38,647 bases of DNA from positions 1 through 38,647 of the forward strand of contig NZ_POUB01000029.1 of assembly GCF_003236335.1 (NCBI RefSeq). Reading direction: 5' to 3'. Every line of letters starts with the position of its first letter. Within the stretch, counting starts at the first letter, position 1. The translations under genes were made by a program, and so were the position numbers. This document shows positions 1-8,721 of the stretch, piece after piece. Below the pieces are notes generated by a model. It saw only the letters and a list, made by a program, of their open reading frames with translations, made no database searches and was not told the origin of the DNA. Origin of the DNA: Micromonospora deserti. Lineage in GTDB: Bacteria > Actinomycetota > Actinomycetes > Mycobacteriales > Micromonosporaceae.

Positions 1-23
1 GGGTCGACGGGACCTCCCCCACT

Positions 24-246
24 CCTGTCGAGCTGCCCCGCCCATGGGACCACCGGCGCCGGTCGACCTGCCACATCCGTGGCACCACCGGGCCCTGTCG
101 AACTGCCCCGTCGATAGGACCACCGGCGCCGGACGCGACGGGACCTGGCGACGAGCCGCGCGCACCCGCCCCACGAATGAGGGCAGCTCGACAGCACCAC
201 ACCACCGCACCCACCGGGGCGCCCATCCACGGGGGCAGCTCGACAG
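24..246. repeat. Non-coding repeat cluster with direct and inverted copies
   Basis: A 39-bp segment at 24-62 recurs at 94-132 with a few mismatches (70-bp period); both copies end in GGACCACCGGCGCCGG. Its 15-bp core CTGTCGAGCTGCCCC (25-39) is repeated with one mismatch at 95-109. It then appears inverted, as GGGCAGCTCGACAG, at 181-194 and 232-246. Two direct copies are thus followed by two inverted ones. No convincing gene lies here; all open frames are Arg/Pro/Ala-rich shadows. The function is unknown. Confidence 0.75.
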
Positions 247-316
247 CGCCCGGGCACCTACCCGCCGGGCCAGCAGACGGGCTGCTGCGGCGCCGCTTCC
301 AGCCCGGCGCCGGGGA

Positions 317-430
317 CGGGCACCGGACACCGGGAACGGGCGCCGAGCATCGGGCGTTTAGCACCGGGCACCGGACACGGGGCACTGGGCGCCGGGCACC
401 GGACACGGGGCACTGGGCACTGGGCGCCGG
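317..430. repeat. 28-bp tandem repeat upstream of the alcohol dehydrogenase
   Basis: Two nearly perfect 28-bp units (365-392 and 393-420) begin CGGGCACCGGACACGGGG and differ by one base at the end. A degenerate copy precedes them at about 317-346, and a partial duplication (ACTGGGC) follows to 428. The array ends about 90 bp before the ATG at 518. Low-complexity GC-rich arrays expand by slippage, so no function need be assumed. Confidence 0.75.
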
Positions 431-517
431 CAGCCCGCCGGCGCCGGAGGCCGGCCGGTTCAAGTCCCCGTGCGCGGGTAGCAGACCGGGGGACGGGACC
501 GAGAGGGGACATCCGGC

Positions 518-1702
518 ATGAAGGCACTGACCTGGCAGGGTAAGCGGGACGTACGGGTCGAGGAGGTGCCCGATCCCCGGATCGAGGAGCCGGCCGACGC
601 GGTCGTCCGGATCACCTCCACCGCCATCTGCGGTTCCGATCTGCACCTGTACGAGGTGCTCGGGCCGTACCTGGAACCCGGCGACGTGCTCGGCCACGAG
701 CCGATGGGCATCGTCGAGGAGGTCGGGCCCGGGGTGACCCGGCTCAAGCCGGGCGACCGGGTGGTGGTGCCGTTCAACATCGCCTGCGGCTCCTGCTGGA
801 TGTGCCAGCGGCAGCTCTACGCCCAGTGCGAGACCACCCAGGTCACCGCCGAGGGCAAGGGTGCCGCGCTGTTCGGCTACACCTCGCTCTACGGCTCAGT
901 ACCCGGCGGTCAGGCCGAGTACCTGCGGGTGCCGCATGCCCAGTTCGGCCCGATCAAGGTCCCGGAGACCGGCCCCGACGAGCGGTGGCTCTACCTCTCC
1001 GACATCCTCCCCACCGCCTGGCAGGCGGTGCGGTACGCCGACACCCCACCGGGCGGCACCCTCGCCGTGTTCGGGCTCGGCCCGGTCGGCCAGTTCTGCG
1101 CCCGCGTCGGCCGGCACCTCGGCGCCGGCCGGGTGATCGGCCTGGACCTGGTGCCGGAGCGGCTGGAGCTGGCCCGCCGGCACGGCGTCGAGGTGCTCGA
1201 CGTCCGCGAGCTCGACGACGTGCCGGGCGCGCTGATCGACCTGGTCGACGGGCGCGGCCCAGACGCGGTGATCGACGCGGTCGGGATGGAGGCGCACGGG
1301 GCACCCGCCGGCAAGCTCGCGCAGGCCGCCGCCGGGCTGCTGCCGGACAAGCCCGCCCAAGCCATGATCGACAAGGTCGGCGTGGACCGGCTCGTCGTGC
1401 TCAACGCCGCACTGAAGGCCGTCCGGCGCGGCGGCACCGTCTCCGTCTCGGGGGTGTACGGCGGCGAGGTCGACCCGCTGCCGCTGAAGGAGATGTTCGA
1501 CCGGGGCATCCAACTGCGGATGGGGCAGTGCCACGTGCGCCGCTGGACCGATGAGATCATCCCGCTGCTCTCCGGCGACGACGACCCGCTGGGTGTGGCG
1601 GACCTGCGTACCCACCGGATGCCGCTGGAGCAGGCACCGCAGGCGTACGAGATGTTCCAGGAGAAGCGGGACGGCTGCGTCAAGGTCGTGCTCGCGCCGT
1701 GA
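518..1702 (+). CDS. Zinc-dependent alcohol dehydrogenase, formaldehyde-dehydrogenase-like
   Basis: A 394-residue medium-chain dehydrogenase that should oxidise an alcohol or hydrated aldehyde using NAD(P)+; the substrate cannot be read from sequence. Catalytic-zinc residues are seen in ICGSDLHLYE (Cys about 38) and GHEPMG (His-Glu about 68). The structural-zinc lobe is CGSCWMCQRQLYAQC, with four cysteines in the usual C-x2-C-x2-C-x7-C spacing. The Rossmann motif GLGPVGQ follows at about 187. The layout matches the cytosolic subgroup often labelled glutathione-independent formaldehyde dehydrogenase-like. The ATG is chosen because AGGGG at 504-508 lies nine bases upstream. The next coding signal is a decayed short-chain dehydrogenase starting within a few bases of the stop, so the two were probably once one operon. 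Confidence 0.9.
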   Translation: MKALTWQGKRDVRVEEVPDPRIEEPADAVVRITSTAICGSDLHLYEVLGPYLEPGDVLGHEPMGIVEEVGPGVTRLKPGDRVVVPFNIACGSCWMCQRQLYAQCETTQVTAEGKGAALFGYTSLYGSVPGGQAEYLRVPHAQFGPIKVPETGPDERWLYLSDILPTAWQAVRYADTPPGGTLAVFGLGPVGQFCARVGRHLGAGRVIGLDLVPERLELARRHGVEVLDVRELDDVPGALIDLVDGRGPDAVIDAVGMEAHGAPAGKLAQAAAGLLPDKPAQAMIDKVGVDRLVVLNAALKAVRRGGTVSVSGVYGGEVDPLPLKEMFDRGIQLRMGQCHVRRWTDEIIPLLSGDDDPLGVADLRTHRMPLEQAPQAYEMFQEKRDGCVKVVLAP

Positions 1703-1706
1703 GCCG

Positions 1707-1965
1707 GACAGTGCCATCACCGGCGCGACCAGCGGGATCGGCCCGGCGGCCCGAGCCTTCACCCGGCGCGGTGGTCGGCTGGTTCGCGCCACCCGCTCCC
1801 CGGAAACCCCGCGCGGCCGGCCCGCACGACCGGATCGTGTTCGCGGCCAACCCGGCCGGCGAGTTGGTACGCGGCGGCTGGCTGCCCGAACCCGGGCAGG
1901 TGGCGCCGGCCGTCGGGGAGCTGCCCGCACCGGTCGGCGACGCGACACGGCGACGGCTGCGGTGA
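1707..1965 (+). pseudogene. Remnant of a short-chain dehydrogenase/reductase
   Basis: Directly after the alcohol dehydrogenase stop, codons from 1707 read SAITGATSGIGPAARAF, with the complete TGxxxGIG cofactor motif (1719-1742) and the following helix and arginine-rich strand of an SDR. The reading then loses SDR character near 1800. A second frame (about 1834-1965) gives HDRIVFAANPAGELVRGGWL and a stop, which resembles the C-terminal tail of the larger SDRs. The catalytic Ser-Tyr-Lys core is absent, and about 250 bp remain of an expected 750-1000 bp. An internal deletion with a frameshift is the simplest explanation. The N-terminal match is clear; assigning the tail to the same gene is inference. 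Confidence 0.55.
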
Positions 1966-2002
1966 CCGGCGCACGGGATCGCCGCCGTCGATCGGTTCGC
2001 CT

Positions 2003-2008
2003 AGGGTG
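2003..2008 (+). promoter_or_regulatory. Possible -10 element of the beta-lactamase-fold gene
   Basis: TAGGGT fits the actinobacterial TAnnnT -10 pattern and sits about 44 bp before the chosen TTG start, in the gap after the SDR remnant. No clear -35 is visible. Confidence 0.3.
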
Positions 2009-2051
2009 GTGGGCCGGAGATCATTCCGGCCCACCACGACGGGAGCGACGA

Positions 2052-3059
2052 TTGACCATCCGGGTGAACCGCAGGAGCGCGCTGGGACTGGGCACGGTGG
2101 CCACGGCGGGGACGGTGCTCGGCGCCGCCCCGGCCGCCTCGGCCGCCCCCGAGGTCGCCGCGCCGACCACACCCCGCCAGGCCGCCCGCCGGGTGGCCGC
2201 CGCGTACGCGCGGGAGACCACCCGCGCCGGCGGCAACTGGCAGGCGTACGTCAGCGTGGCGGACCCGGCCGGCGGGCCGGCGGTGGCGGTGGCCGACGAG
2301 CCCGACCGGCGGATCGAGGCGTACAGCGTCAACAAGATCGCGGTGGCCACGGCGGTGCTGGACAAGGTCGACCGGGGGCTGCTGGCCCTCGACCAGCGGG
2401 TCGAGGTGAGCGCCGCGATCGTGGTTCCCGGCGGGGACGGCATCTTCAGCCTGGACAACGCCTATCCCAGCTCGGTCACCCTCGGCCACGCACTGGCCGC
2501 CCTGCTGACCGTCTCCGACGACACCGCCGTGCGGCTGTGCGGCCTGGTCTGCCCGGCGGCCGAGCTCAACCAGATCCTGCGCGACAAGGGCTTCCCGAAC
2601 ACGCAGGTCCAACCGGTGGCCAACCCCAACCGGTTCTACCTCGGCACCAGCACGCCGCGGGAGACCCACGAGCTGCAGCGGGCCCTGGTCGGCGGGGCGC
2701 TGCTGTCGCCGGCCTCGACGGCGTTCGTGCTCGACCTGCTGCGCTCCCCCGTCGCCTTCACCGACGGGATCCGGCGCAGCATGTCCTCCGCCGAACGGGC
2801 TCGGATCGCCACCAAGGCGGGCTGGTTCGGCGACGCCCGGCACGAGGCGGGTGTGATCTTCGACGCGGCCGGGGCGCCCCTGCTGACGTACGCGCTCTTC
2901 GCCGACGGGCAGGCCGACCCGGGTAACTACGGCGCGACGCATCCGGCCGTCGAGGCCCGGGCCCGGCTGGGTCGCCGAATGCTGGACCAGACGGCGGCGC
3001 TCACCGGCGCCGGGGCGACCCACCGGCTGGCCCCGCGGCGGCCGAGCAACGGCGGCTGA
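2052..3059 (+). CDS. Exported class A beta-lactamase-fold serine hydrolase
   Basis: A 335-residue protein with a twin-arginine-type leader: NRRSALGLG at 6-14, a hydrophobic stretch, then an AxA cleavage region near 30. The mature part has the penicillin-recognising fold. The nucleophile motif is SVNK (Ser92, Lys95), SDD at 155-157 stands where beta-lactamases have SDN, and KAG at 255-257 replaces KTG. The omega-loop segment with the deacylating glutamate (ExxLN) is not recognisable: the stretch before GTSTPRETHEL reads NPNRFYLG. It may therefore be a penicillin-binding or other serine hydrolase rather than an efficient beta-lactamase. The TTG start is preferred over the GTG at 2064 because GGGAG (2041-2045) lies six bases upstream and the GTG would shorten the n-region. 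A UUCG-loop hairpin follows the stop. Confidence 0.75.
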   Translation: MTIRVNRRSALGLGTVATAGTVLGAAPAASAAPEVAAPTTPRQAARRVAAAYARETTRAGGNWQAYVSVADPAGGPAVAVADEPDRRIEAYSVNKIAVATAVLDKVDRGLLALDQRVEVSAAIVVPGGDGIFSLDNAYPSSVTLGHALAALLTVSDDTAVRLCGLVCPAAELNQILRDKGFPNTQVQPVANPNRFYLGTSTPRETHELQRALVGGALLSPASTAFVLDLLRSPVAFTDGIRRSMSSAERARIATKAGWFGDARHEAGVIFDAAGAPLLTYALFADGQADPGNYGATHPAVEARARLGRRMLDQTAALTGAGATHRLAPRRPSNGG

Positions 3060-3069
3060 GCCGGGTGCG

Positions 3070-3100
3070 CCGCCGCCCCCGGTTCGCCGGGGCGCGGCGG
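3070..3100 (+). terminator. GC-rich hairpin with TTCG loop
   Basis: CCCCGG (3077-3082) pairs with CCGGGG (3087-3092) across a TTCG tetraloop. After a small internal loop, 3070-3075 pairs with 3095-3100 (six more pairs). It begins 11 bp after the beta-lactamase-fold stop and ends before the putative promoter of the next gene. There is no T-tract, as is usual in actinomycetes. Confidence 0.7.
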
Positions 3101-3111
3101 ACCGGGGTGGC

Positions 3112-3117
3112 TACCGT
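3112..3117 (+). promoter_or_regulatory. Possible -10 element of the MBL-fold hydrolase gene
   Basis: TACCGT lies between the preceding terminator hairpin and the GGAGGG ribosome-binding site at 3134-3139, which fits a short-leader promoter. The -35 is not evident. Confidence 0.35.
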
Positions 3118-3145
3118 TGGTGCGGGAGACGGCGGAGGGATGAGG

Positions 3146-4291
3146 ATGCGGCAGCCAGTGGAGGGATCGGACGTCGAGCGGGTACTCGGGCGCCGGCTGC
3201 GGGGCGCCGCCGGGCTGGCCGCGCTGGCCGGGCTCGCCTGGGCGGCGCGGGACGTGCCGGTGTCGCTCGGCGGGCGGCTGACCGGGGCCCGGGCCGAGCG
3301 GGCGGCCCGCTCGCCCCAGTTCCGCGACGGCACGTTCCACAACCCGGCGAGCACCCGGTCGATGGCCGGCGCCCCGGACCGCAACCTGATCCGGGAGCTG
3401 ATCTTCGGCAAGCAGAAGCGTCGGCCGAGCGCCCCGGTGCCGCTGCTGCGCCCGGCCGACGCCCCGGCCACCGCCGTCGACCGCGAACTCAACGTCATCT
3501 GGTACGGCCACGCCTCCGCGCTGATCGAGGTCGAGGGCCGGCGGGTGCTGCTCGACCCGGTGTGGAGCGAGCGGTGCTCCCCGTCCCCGCTGGTCGGCCC
3601 CCGACGTATCCACCAACCGCCGGTACGCCTGGACGAGTTGCCGCCGGTCGACGCGATCCTTATCTCTCACGACCACTACGACCACCTCGACCTGGCCACC
3701 GTGCGAGGGCTGCTGACCGGCCAGTCCGCGCCGTTCCTGGTGCCGCTCGGGGTGGGTGCCCACCTCGACCGGTGGGGCGTGCCGGCGGAGCGGATCGTCG
3801 AGCTGGACTGGTCGGAGACCCACCGCGTGGCCGGGTTGGAGATCACCGCCACCGCCGCGCAGCACTTCTCGGGGCGCGGGCTGCGCCGCGACGGGACGCT
3901 CTGGAGCTCCTGGGTGGTCGCCGGCGCGCACCGGAAGGTCTTCTACACCGGCGACTCCGGCTACTTCGGCGGGTACGCCGAGATCGGCGCGGCGCACGGG
4001 CCGTTCGACGTCACGCTGATGCAGATCGGCGCGTACGACCGGGCCTGGCCGAGCATCCACATGTTCCCCGAGGAGGCGGTCGCCGCCCACCTCGACCTGC
4101 GTGGCGGGCTGTTCATCCCGGTGCACTGGGCGACGTTCAACCTCGCCCTGCACGACTGGTCGGAGCCGGTGGACCGGCTCTGGGCGGAGGCGAAGGCGCG
4201 GGACGTGCGGCTGGCGGTGCCCCGCCCCGGCGAGCGGGTGGTGGTGGACGACCCACCGGCGGTGGACGGCTGGTGGCAGGCGGTGGCCTGA
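3146..4291 (+). CDS. MBL-fold metallo-hydrolase, NAPE-PLD/UlaG-like
   Basis: A 381-residue metallo-beta-lactamase-fold enzyme. The metal site is HDHYDH at 175-180, preceded by the family-typical HQPPVRLDELPPVDAILIS. Further ligands are probably the histidine in AAQHFSGRG, the aspartate in YTGDSGYF and the histidine in FIPVHWATF near the C-terminus. This architecture is shared by NAPE-hydrolysing phospholipase D-like proteins and RomA/UlaG-type hydrolases; the actual substrate is unknown. A weakly hydrophobic stretch at about 18-34 could associate with membrane. The ATG at 3146 is preferred over the ATG at 3140 because GGAGGG (3134-3139) is then six bases away instead of adjacent. The gene stands alone between two terminator-like hairpins. 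Confidence 0.8.
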   Translation: MRQPVEGSDVERVLGRRLRGAAGLAALAGLAWAARDVPVSLGGRLTGARAERAARSPQFRDGTFHNPASTRSMAGAPDRNLIRELIFGKQKRRPSAPVPLLRPADAPATAVDRELNVIWYGHASALIEVEGRRVLLDPVWSERCSPSPLVGPRRIHQPPVRLDELPPVDAILISHDHYDHLDLATVRGLLTGQSAPFLVPLGVGAHLDRWGVPAERIVELDWSETHRVAGLEITATAAQHFSGRGLRRDGTLWSSWVVAGAHRKVFYTGDSGYFGGYAEIGAAHGPFDVTLMQIGAYDRAWPSIHMFPEEAVAAHLDLRGGLFIPVHWATFNLALHDWSEPVDRLWAEAKARDVRLAVPRPGERVVVDDPPAVDGWWQAVA

Positions 4292-4312
4292 GCACCGCGG
4301 CCCGGCGTCGGG

Positions 4313-4339
4313 CGGCCGGCCAGGGGCTGGCGCCGGCCG
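4313..4339. terminator. Hairpin between convergent genes
   Basis: CGGCCGGC (4313-4320) and GCCGGCCG (4332-4339) form a perfect 8-bp stem with an 11-base loop. It lies between the stop at 4291 (+) and the stop at 4356 (-), where it could serve both genes. Confidence 0.6.
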
Positions 4340-4355
4340 GCGCGGGCGCGCCCGG

Positions 4356-5867
4356 TCAGAGCACGAAGGCGTCGGTCCAGAGGGCGCCGGAGCGGCCGGA
4401 GAGGGCGTCGAGCATGGCCACCGCCTGACCGTCGGTGAGCTGGGCGACGAAGTCCACGATGGCCCGCCCGCGGGCCTTGCCGATCCGGTCCGGGGTCCGC
4501 GGGTGAAGCTCCGCCTCGGCCAGTTCCACCAGGTCGTGCAGGCGACGCGGCAGCCGGGACTCCTCCGCCGGGTCGAGCAGCCAGTCCAGCAGCGCCTCCA
4601 CCAGGGTGCCCAGCAGCCGCGCCTGACCGCGCTGGTGCAGGGCGAGGTCCGGCCGGGCCAGCACGAACCGGTGGTGGACGAACTTGAGCACCTGCACCTC
4701 GTGCCACCGCGGCGGGGTCAGCAGCACGTGCCCGGAGCGCACCGGGGGTGACTCGACCACGGTGATCGCGTCGACCAGGCGGGTGGTCCACCGGGCGGAG
4801 AACCGGGCCACGTACTGCTCCGCTTCGATGGAGCCGTCGAAGGGCATGGCCAGCAGCCCCTCGACCAGTTCCTCGCGGACGTGTTCCACAGCGGCGGCGA
4901 ACGCGTCGTCGGCGGCGATCCAGCCGTCCTTGCGGTGCAGCTGCCGGCGCAGCCGTTCGATCGCCGAGCCGGGGCGGCGGGCCGCACCGGCCAGCGCCGC
5001 GTCGGTGATGGCCCGGAGGTGCCCGCTCTCCCGCTGCCAGGCCATCAGCTCGGCGGCCACGGCGCTCTGCTGGAGCACCCCGACCCGGTAGAAGTCCTCC
5101 ACGTCGTGGATGGCGTACGCGATGTCGTCGGCGGTGTCCATCACCGACGCCTCGACGGTCTGCTGCCAGTCCGGAATCCGGCCGACGAACGGCTCCCGGG
5201 CCTGCCGCAGGTCATCGACCTCGGTGCGGTACGCCCCGAACTTCGCCGAGCCGCTGGCCGGGTCGTCCGGCGGCGGGGCGGCCCCGCGCGGCGGCGGGTC
5301 CATCAGCCGGGGGTGCGGGTCGGGGTGGTCCAGCCGGGTCCACGGGTACTTCAGCATCGCGGCGCGGACCGCCGCGGTGAGATCCAGGCCGGTGGTCGCG
5401 GCACCGCGGATCTCGGTGCTGGTGACGATCCGGTACGACTGGGCGTTGCCCTCGAAGCCGTCGGCGAGACCGAGCCGGCGCCGGGCCAGCCGGTCCAGCA
5501 CCCGTTCCCCGAGGTGCCCGAAGGGCGGGTGGCCGAGGTCGTGCGCGAGCGCGGCCGCCTCCACCACGTCCGGGTCGCAGCCGCCGAGCTTCTCCAGCAG
5601 GTCCCGGTGGCCCTCGTCGGCGGTGAGCCGCTCGGCGATGGCCCGCGCCACCTGCGCCACCTTGAGGCTGTGGGTGAGCCGGTTGTGCACCAGCAGGCCG
5701 GACCCGCCCGGGCTGACCACCTGGGTGACGCCGCCCAGCCGGGCGAAGAACGGGGAGGCGACGATCCGGTCCCGGTCGGCCCGGAACGGGCTGGCCGCGA
5801 GGTCGCCGAGGGCCCGGGCGCTGCCGCCGAAGAGCCGCCGCGCCCGGGGCTCCGCAGGTGGTTCCAT
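4356..5867 (-). CDS. dgt: Deoxyguanosinetriphosphate triphosphohydrolase-like HD protein
   Basis: A 503-residue HD-domain dNTP triphosphohydrolase, expected to cleave dNTPs to deoxynucleoside plus triphosphate and so limit the dNTP pool. The metal site is seen in [15 protein letters not shown] (His66), [11 protein letters not shown] (His109-Asp110) and [12 protein letters not shown] (Asp248), in canonical order. A proline-rich insertion at about 181-205 ([14 protein letters not shown]) is typical of actinobacterial members. The ATG sits exactly seven bases after TAGCGT with no Shine-Dalgarno sequence, so the mRNA is probably leaderless. It diverges from tex across about 180 bp and converges on the MBL-fold hydrolase. 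Substrate preference (dGTP or broad) cannot be inferred. Confidence 0.9.
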   Translation of the reverse strand: MEPPAEPRARRLFGGSARALGDLAASPFRADRDRIVASPFFARLGGVTQVVSPGGSGLLVHNRLTHSLKVAQVARAIAERLTADEGHRDLLEKLGGCDPDVVEAAALAHDLGHPPFGHLGERVLDRLARRRLGLADGFEGNAQSYRIVTSTEIRGAATTGLDLTAAVRAAMLKYPWTRLDHPDPHPRLMDPPPRGAAPPPDDPASGSAKFGAYRTEVDDLRQAREPFVGRIPDWQQTVEASVMDTADDIAYAIHDVEDFYRVGVLQQSAVAAELMAWQRESGHLRAITDAALAGAARRPGSAIERLRRQLHRKDGWIAADDAFAAAVEHVREELVEGLLAMPFDGSIEAEQYVARFSARWTTRLVDAITVVESPPVRSGHVLLTPPRWHEVQVLKFVHHRFVLARPDLALHQRGQARLLGTLVEALLDWLLDPAEESRLPRRLHDLVELAEAELHPRTPDRIGKARGRAIVDFVAQLTDGQAVAMLDALSGRSGALWTDAFVL

Positions 5868-5874
5868 GATCGCC

Positions 5875-5880
5875 ACGCTA
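5875..5880 (-). promoter_or_regulatory. Leaderless -10 element of dgt
   Basis: On the - strand TAGCGT is followed by seven bases and then ATG. This is the TAnnnT-N7-start arrangement of leaderless actinobacterial transcripts. No ribosome-binding site is present. Confidence 0.55.
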
Positions 5881-6050
5881 GCGCAGCGCACGCGGGCCGG
5901 CGACGGGTCGCGGCCGGTACCGCCGGGCGCGGCGGCGGGGGCGGCCATCGGCGGGCGCGGCGACGGCGAGCCGGCCAGGCGCGGCGACAGCGAGCCGGGC
6001 GGGCCGGCACAATGCACAGCGGAACCCACACCCGAAGGCGGATCGAGATC

Positions 6051-8474
6051 GTGACCCTCTCTGTTCATCAGCGGATCGCCGAGGAGCTCGGCGTGGCCGA
6101 GCGCCAGGTACGCGCGGCCGTGGAGCTGCTCGACGGTGGCGCCACCGTGCCGTTCATCGCCCGCTACCGCAAGGAGGCCACCGGCCTGCTCGACGACACC
6201 CAGTTGCGCACCCTGGAGGAGCGGCTGCGCTACCTGCGCGAGCTGGACGAACGGCGGGCCGCGGTGCTGGAGTCGATCCGCAGCCAGGGCAAGCTCGACG
6301 AGGCCCTGGAAGCGCAGATCATGGCGGCCGAGTCGAAGTCCCGCCTGGAGGACATCTACCTGCCGTACAAGCCCAAGCGGCGGACCCGGGCGCAGATCGC
6401 CCGCGAGGCGGGGCTGGAGCCCCTCGCCGAGTCGCTGCTGGCCGATGCCACGCGGGACCCGCGGGAGGCGGCCGCCGGCTACGTCGACGCGGACAGGGGC
6501 GTCGCCGACCCGGCCGCCGCGCTGGACGGAGCGCGGGCCATCCTGATCGAGCGGTTCGCCGAGGACGCCGACCTGATCGGGTCGCTGCGCGAGCAGATGT
6601 GGTCGCGGGGGCGACTGGTGTCCCGGGTACGTGACGGGCAGGAGGCCGCCGGGGCGAAGTTCGCCGACTACTTCGACTTCTCCGAGCCCTACCCGAAGCT
6701 GCCCTCGCACCGGATCCTGGCGATGTTCCGGGGCGAGAAGGAGGGCGTGCTCGACCTCACCATGGAGCCGGACGAGGCAGGCGACGCGGACGCCGGGCCG
6801 AGCCGGTACGAGGCGGCGATAGCCGCGCGGTTCGGCGTCGCCGACCGCGGCCGGCCCGCCGACCGGTGGCTGGCCGACACGGTGCGTTGGGCGTGGCGTA
6901 CCCGGATCCTCATCCACCTCGGGGCGGACCTGCGGATGCGGCTGTGGCAGGCGGCCGAGGAGGAGGCCGTCCGGGTGTTCGCCACCAACCTGCGCGACCT
7001 GCTGCTCGCCGCCCCGGCCGGCGCCCGGCCGACGATGGGGCTCGACCCGGGCCTGCGTACCGGGGTGAAGGTGGCGGTGGTGGACGCCACCGGCAAGGTG
7101 GTCGCCACGGACACCATCTACCCGCACGAGCCGCGCCGGCAGTGGGACGCCTCGATCGAGACCCTGGCCCGGCTCGCCGCGGCGCACCGGGTGGAGCTGG
7201 TCGCCATCGGCAACGGCACCGCCAGCCGGGAGACCGACAAGCTGGCCGGGGAACTGCTCAAGCGGCACCCGCAGCTGAACCTCACCAAGGTGGTGGTCTC
7301 CGAGGCCGGGGCGTCGGTCTACTCCGCGTCGGCGTACGCCGCCCAAGAGCTGCCCGGGCTGGACGTCTCGCTGCGCGGCGCGGTCTCCATCGCCCGCCGC
7401 CTGCAAGATCCGCTCGCCGAACTGGTCAAGATCGACCCGCGCTCGATCGGAGTGGGCCAGTACCAGCACGACCTGTCGGAGGTGAAGCTCTCCCGGTCGC
7501 TGGACGCGGTGGTCGAGGACTGCGTCAACGGGGTCGGCGTGGACGTCAACACCGCCTCGGCGCCGCTGCTAACCCGGGTCTCCGGCATCGGCGCCGGCCT
7601 GGCCGAGAACATCGTGCTGCACCGGGACGCCCACGGCCCGTTCCGCTCCCGCGCGGAGTTGCGCACGGTGCCCCGGCTGGGCCCGAAGGCGTTCGAGCAG
7701 TGCGCCGGCTTCCTGCGCATCCCCGACGGCGACGACCCGCTGGACTCCTCCAGCGTGCACCCGGAGGCGTACCCGGTGGTGCGGCGGATCCTAACCAGCA
7801 CCGGGCAGGACCTGCGCTCGCTGATCGGGAAGTCCGCCATCCTGCGCGGGCTGCGGGCGACCGACTTCGTCGACGAGACGTTCGGCCTGCCCACCGTCAC
7901 CGACATCCTCGCCGAACTGGAGAAGCCCGGGCGCGACCCGCGACCGGAGTTCCGCACCGCCACCTTCGTCGAGGGGGTGGAGAAGATCGGCGACCTCACC
8001 CCGGGGATGGTGCTGGAGGGTGTGGTCACCAACGTGGCCGCGTTCGGCGCGTTCGTCGACGTCGGGGTGCACCAGGACGGCCTGGTGCACGTCTCGGCCA
8101 TGTCCCGCACGTTCGTCAAGGACCCCCGCGAGGTGGTCAAGTCCGGTGACGTCGTCCGGGTGAAGGTGCTCGACGTTGACGTGCCCCGCAAGCGGATCTC
8201 GCTCACCCTCCGGCTGGAGGACGACGCGGCGGCCGACGCCGGGCGCGGCGGACCGGACGGTGCACGCCGCGAGCGCGGCGGCCAGGGCGGACCGCGTGGT
8301 GACCGGGGCGCCTCCCGGGGCGGTAAGGGCGGCGGCCGGGACGGCCAGGGCGGCGAGCGCGGCCAGGGCGGTGGGCGCGGCGGGCCGCAGCGGCAGGGCC
8401 GCGGCGGCGGCGCCACGCCGGCACCGGCCAACGGCGCCATGGCGGACGCGCTGCGCCGGGCCGGCCTCGCCTGA
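6051..8474 (+). CDS. tex: Tex family S1 RNA-binding transcription accessory protein
   Basis: An 807-residue Tex/YhgF protein, a conserved nucleic-acid-binding factor linked to transcription in other bacteria. The order is canonical: N-terminal Tex helices ([20 protein letters not shown], then [16 protein letters not shown]), a YqgF/RNase-H-like domain from about 328 ([10 protein letters not shown]), a helix-hairpin-helix pair around 500-560 ([13 protein letters not shown]) and an S1 domain at about 652-725 ([20 protein letters not shown]). The last 75 residues form an RGG/RG-rich disordered tail, probably RNA-binding. The GTG at 6051 fits the usual Tex N-terminus. The in-frame ATG at 6012 overlaps a -10-like CACAAT (6008-6013), so it is probably not translated. 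GAAGGCGGA upstream may serve as a weak ribosome-binding site. Confidence 0.93.
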   Translation: MTLSVHQRIAEELGVAERQVRAAVELLDGGATVPFIARYRKEATGLLDDTQLRTLEERLRYLRELDERRAAVLESIRSQGKLDEALEAQIMAAESKSRLEDIYLPYKPKRRTRAQIAREAGLEPLAESLLADATRDPREAAAGYVDADRGVADPAAALDGARAILIERFAEDADLIGSLREQMWSRGRLVSRVRDGQEAAGAKFADYFDFSEPYPKLPSHRILAMFRGEKEGVLDLTMEPDEAGDADAGPSRYEAAIAARFGVADRGRPADRWLADTVRWAWRTRILIHLGADLRMRLWQAAEEEAVRVFATNLRDLLLAAPAGARPTMGLDPGLRTGVKVAVVDATGKVVATDTIYPHEPRRQWDASIETLARLAAAHRVELVAIGNGTASRETDKLAGELLKRHPQLNLTKVVVSEAGASVYSASAYAAQELPGLDVSLRGAVSIARRLQDPLAELVKIDPRSIGVGQYQHDLSEVKLSRSLDAVVEDCVNGVGVDVNTASAPLLTRVSGIGAGLAENIVLHRDAHGPFRSRAELRTVPRLGPKAFEQCAGFLRIPDGDDPLDSSSVHPEAYPVVRRILTSTGQDLRSLIGKSAILRGLRATDFVDETFGLPTVTDILAELEKPGRDPRPEFRTATFVEGVEKIGDLTPGMVLEGVVTNVAAFGAFVDVGVHQDGLVHVSAMSRTFVKDPREVVKSGDVVRVKVLDVDVPRKRISLTLRLEDDAAADAGRGGPDGARRERGGQGGPRGDRGASRGGKGGGRDGQGGERGQGGGRGGPQRQGRGGGATPAPANGAMADALRRAGLA

Positions 8475-8499
8475 CTTTGACGCCGGTCGGGGAGACGCA

Positions 8500-8590
8500 T
8501 CCGGGTCGCTGTGGAGCTGGTGTCGCAGACGATTCAGGCATCCGCCTGATGCCGCGGACGACTCAGCTCCACAGCACCCGCGCGGATCCG
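8500..8590. repeat. Palindromic intergenic repeat element
   Basis: Arms GCTGTGGAGCTG (8508-8519) and CAGCTCCACAGC (8564-8575) are perfect inverted repeats. An inner pair TCAGGC (8534-8539) and GCCTGA (8544-8549) shares exactly the same centre (8541.5). Between them are two direct near-copies, TGTCGCAGACGATTCAGG (8521) and TGCCGCGGACGACTCAGC (8550). The transcript could form a long hairpin after tex and may act as a terminator. The ordered mix of inverted and direct repeats looks more like a REP/MITE-type dispersed element. Confidence 0.65.
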
Positions 8591-8708
8591 GGGGCGGGCC
8601 GGCCGGCGCCTCGCGGGTGGCGCGGTCAGCGCCTCCGGAGCGGCGGACTGGCCGACGACGGCGGCGTGGCGGGCGACGAGGACGGTTTCGGGGGCGGGAG
8701 TCGGGGCG

Positions 8709-8714
8709 TACCGT
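8709..8714 (+). promoter_or_regulatory. Leaderless -10 element of the small unknown gene
   Basis: TACCGT is followed by seven bases and the GTG at 8722. No ribosome-binding site lies within 20 bp, which supports leaderless initiation and this start choice. Confidence 0.5.
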
Positions 8715-8721
8715 CGCGGTC

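Noticed and set aside
317..430. 28-bp repeats as a CRISPR array
   Set aside because: The units are directly adjacent with no unique spacers, and no cas gene is nearby.
455..490. tRNA-like T-loop sequence GGTTCAAGTCC before the alcohol dehydrogenase
   Set aside because: The flanking bases do not form a T-stem, and no D- or anticodon arm lies upstream. It is not supported as a tRNA or attachment site.
4881..6050. Long + strand open frame running into tex from inside dgt
   Set aside because: It is antisense to dgt, has shadow-type composition, and the Tex homology starts at the GTG at 6051.
5868..7469. Long - strand extension of dgt across tex
   Set aside because: The upstream part is antisense to tex and Arg/Gly/His-rich without motifs. 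The dgt family start is at 5867, directly after a TAnnnT box.
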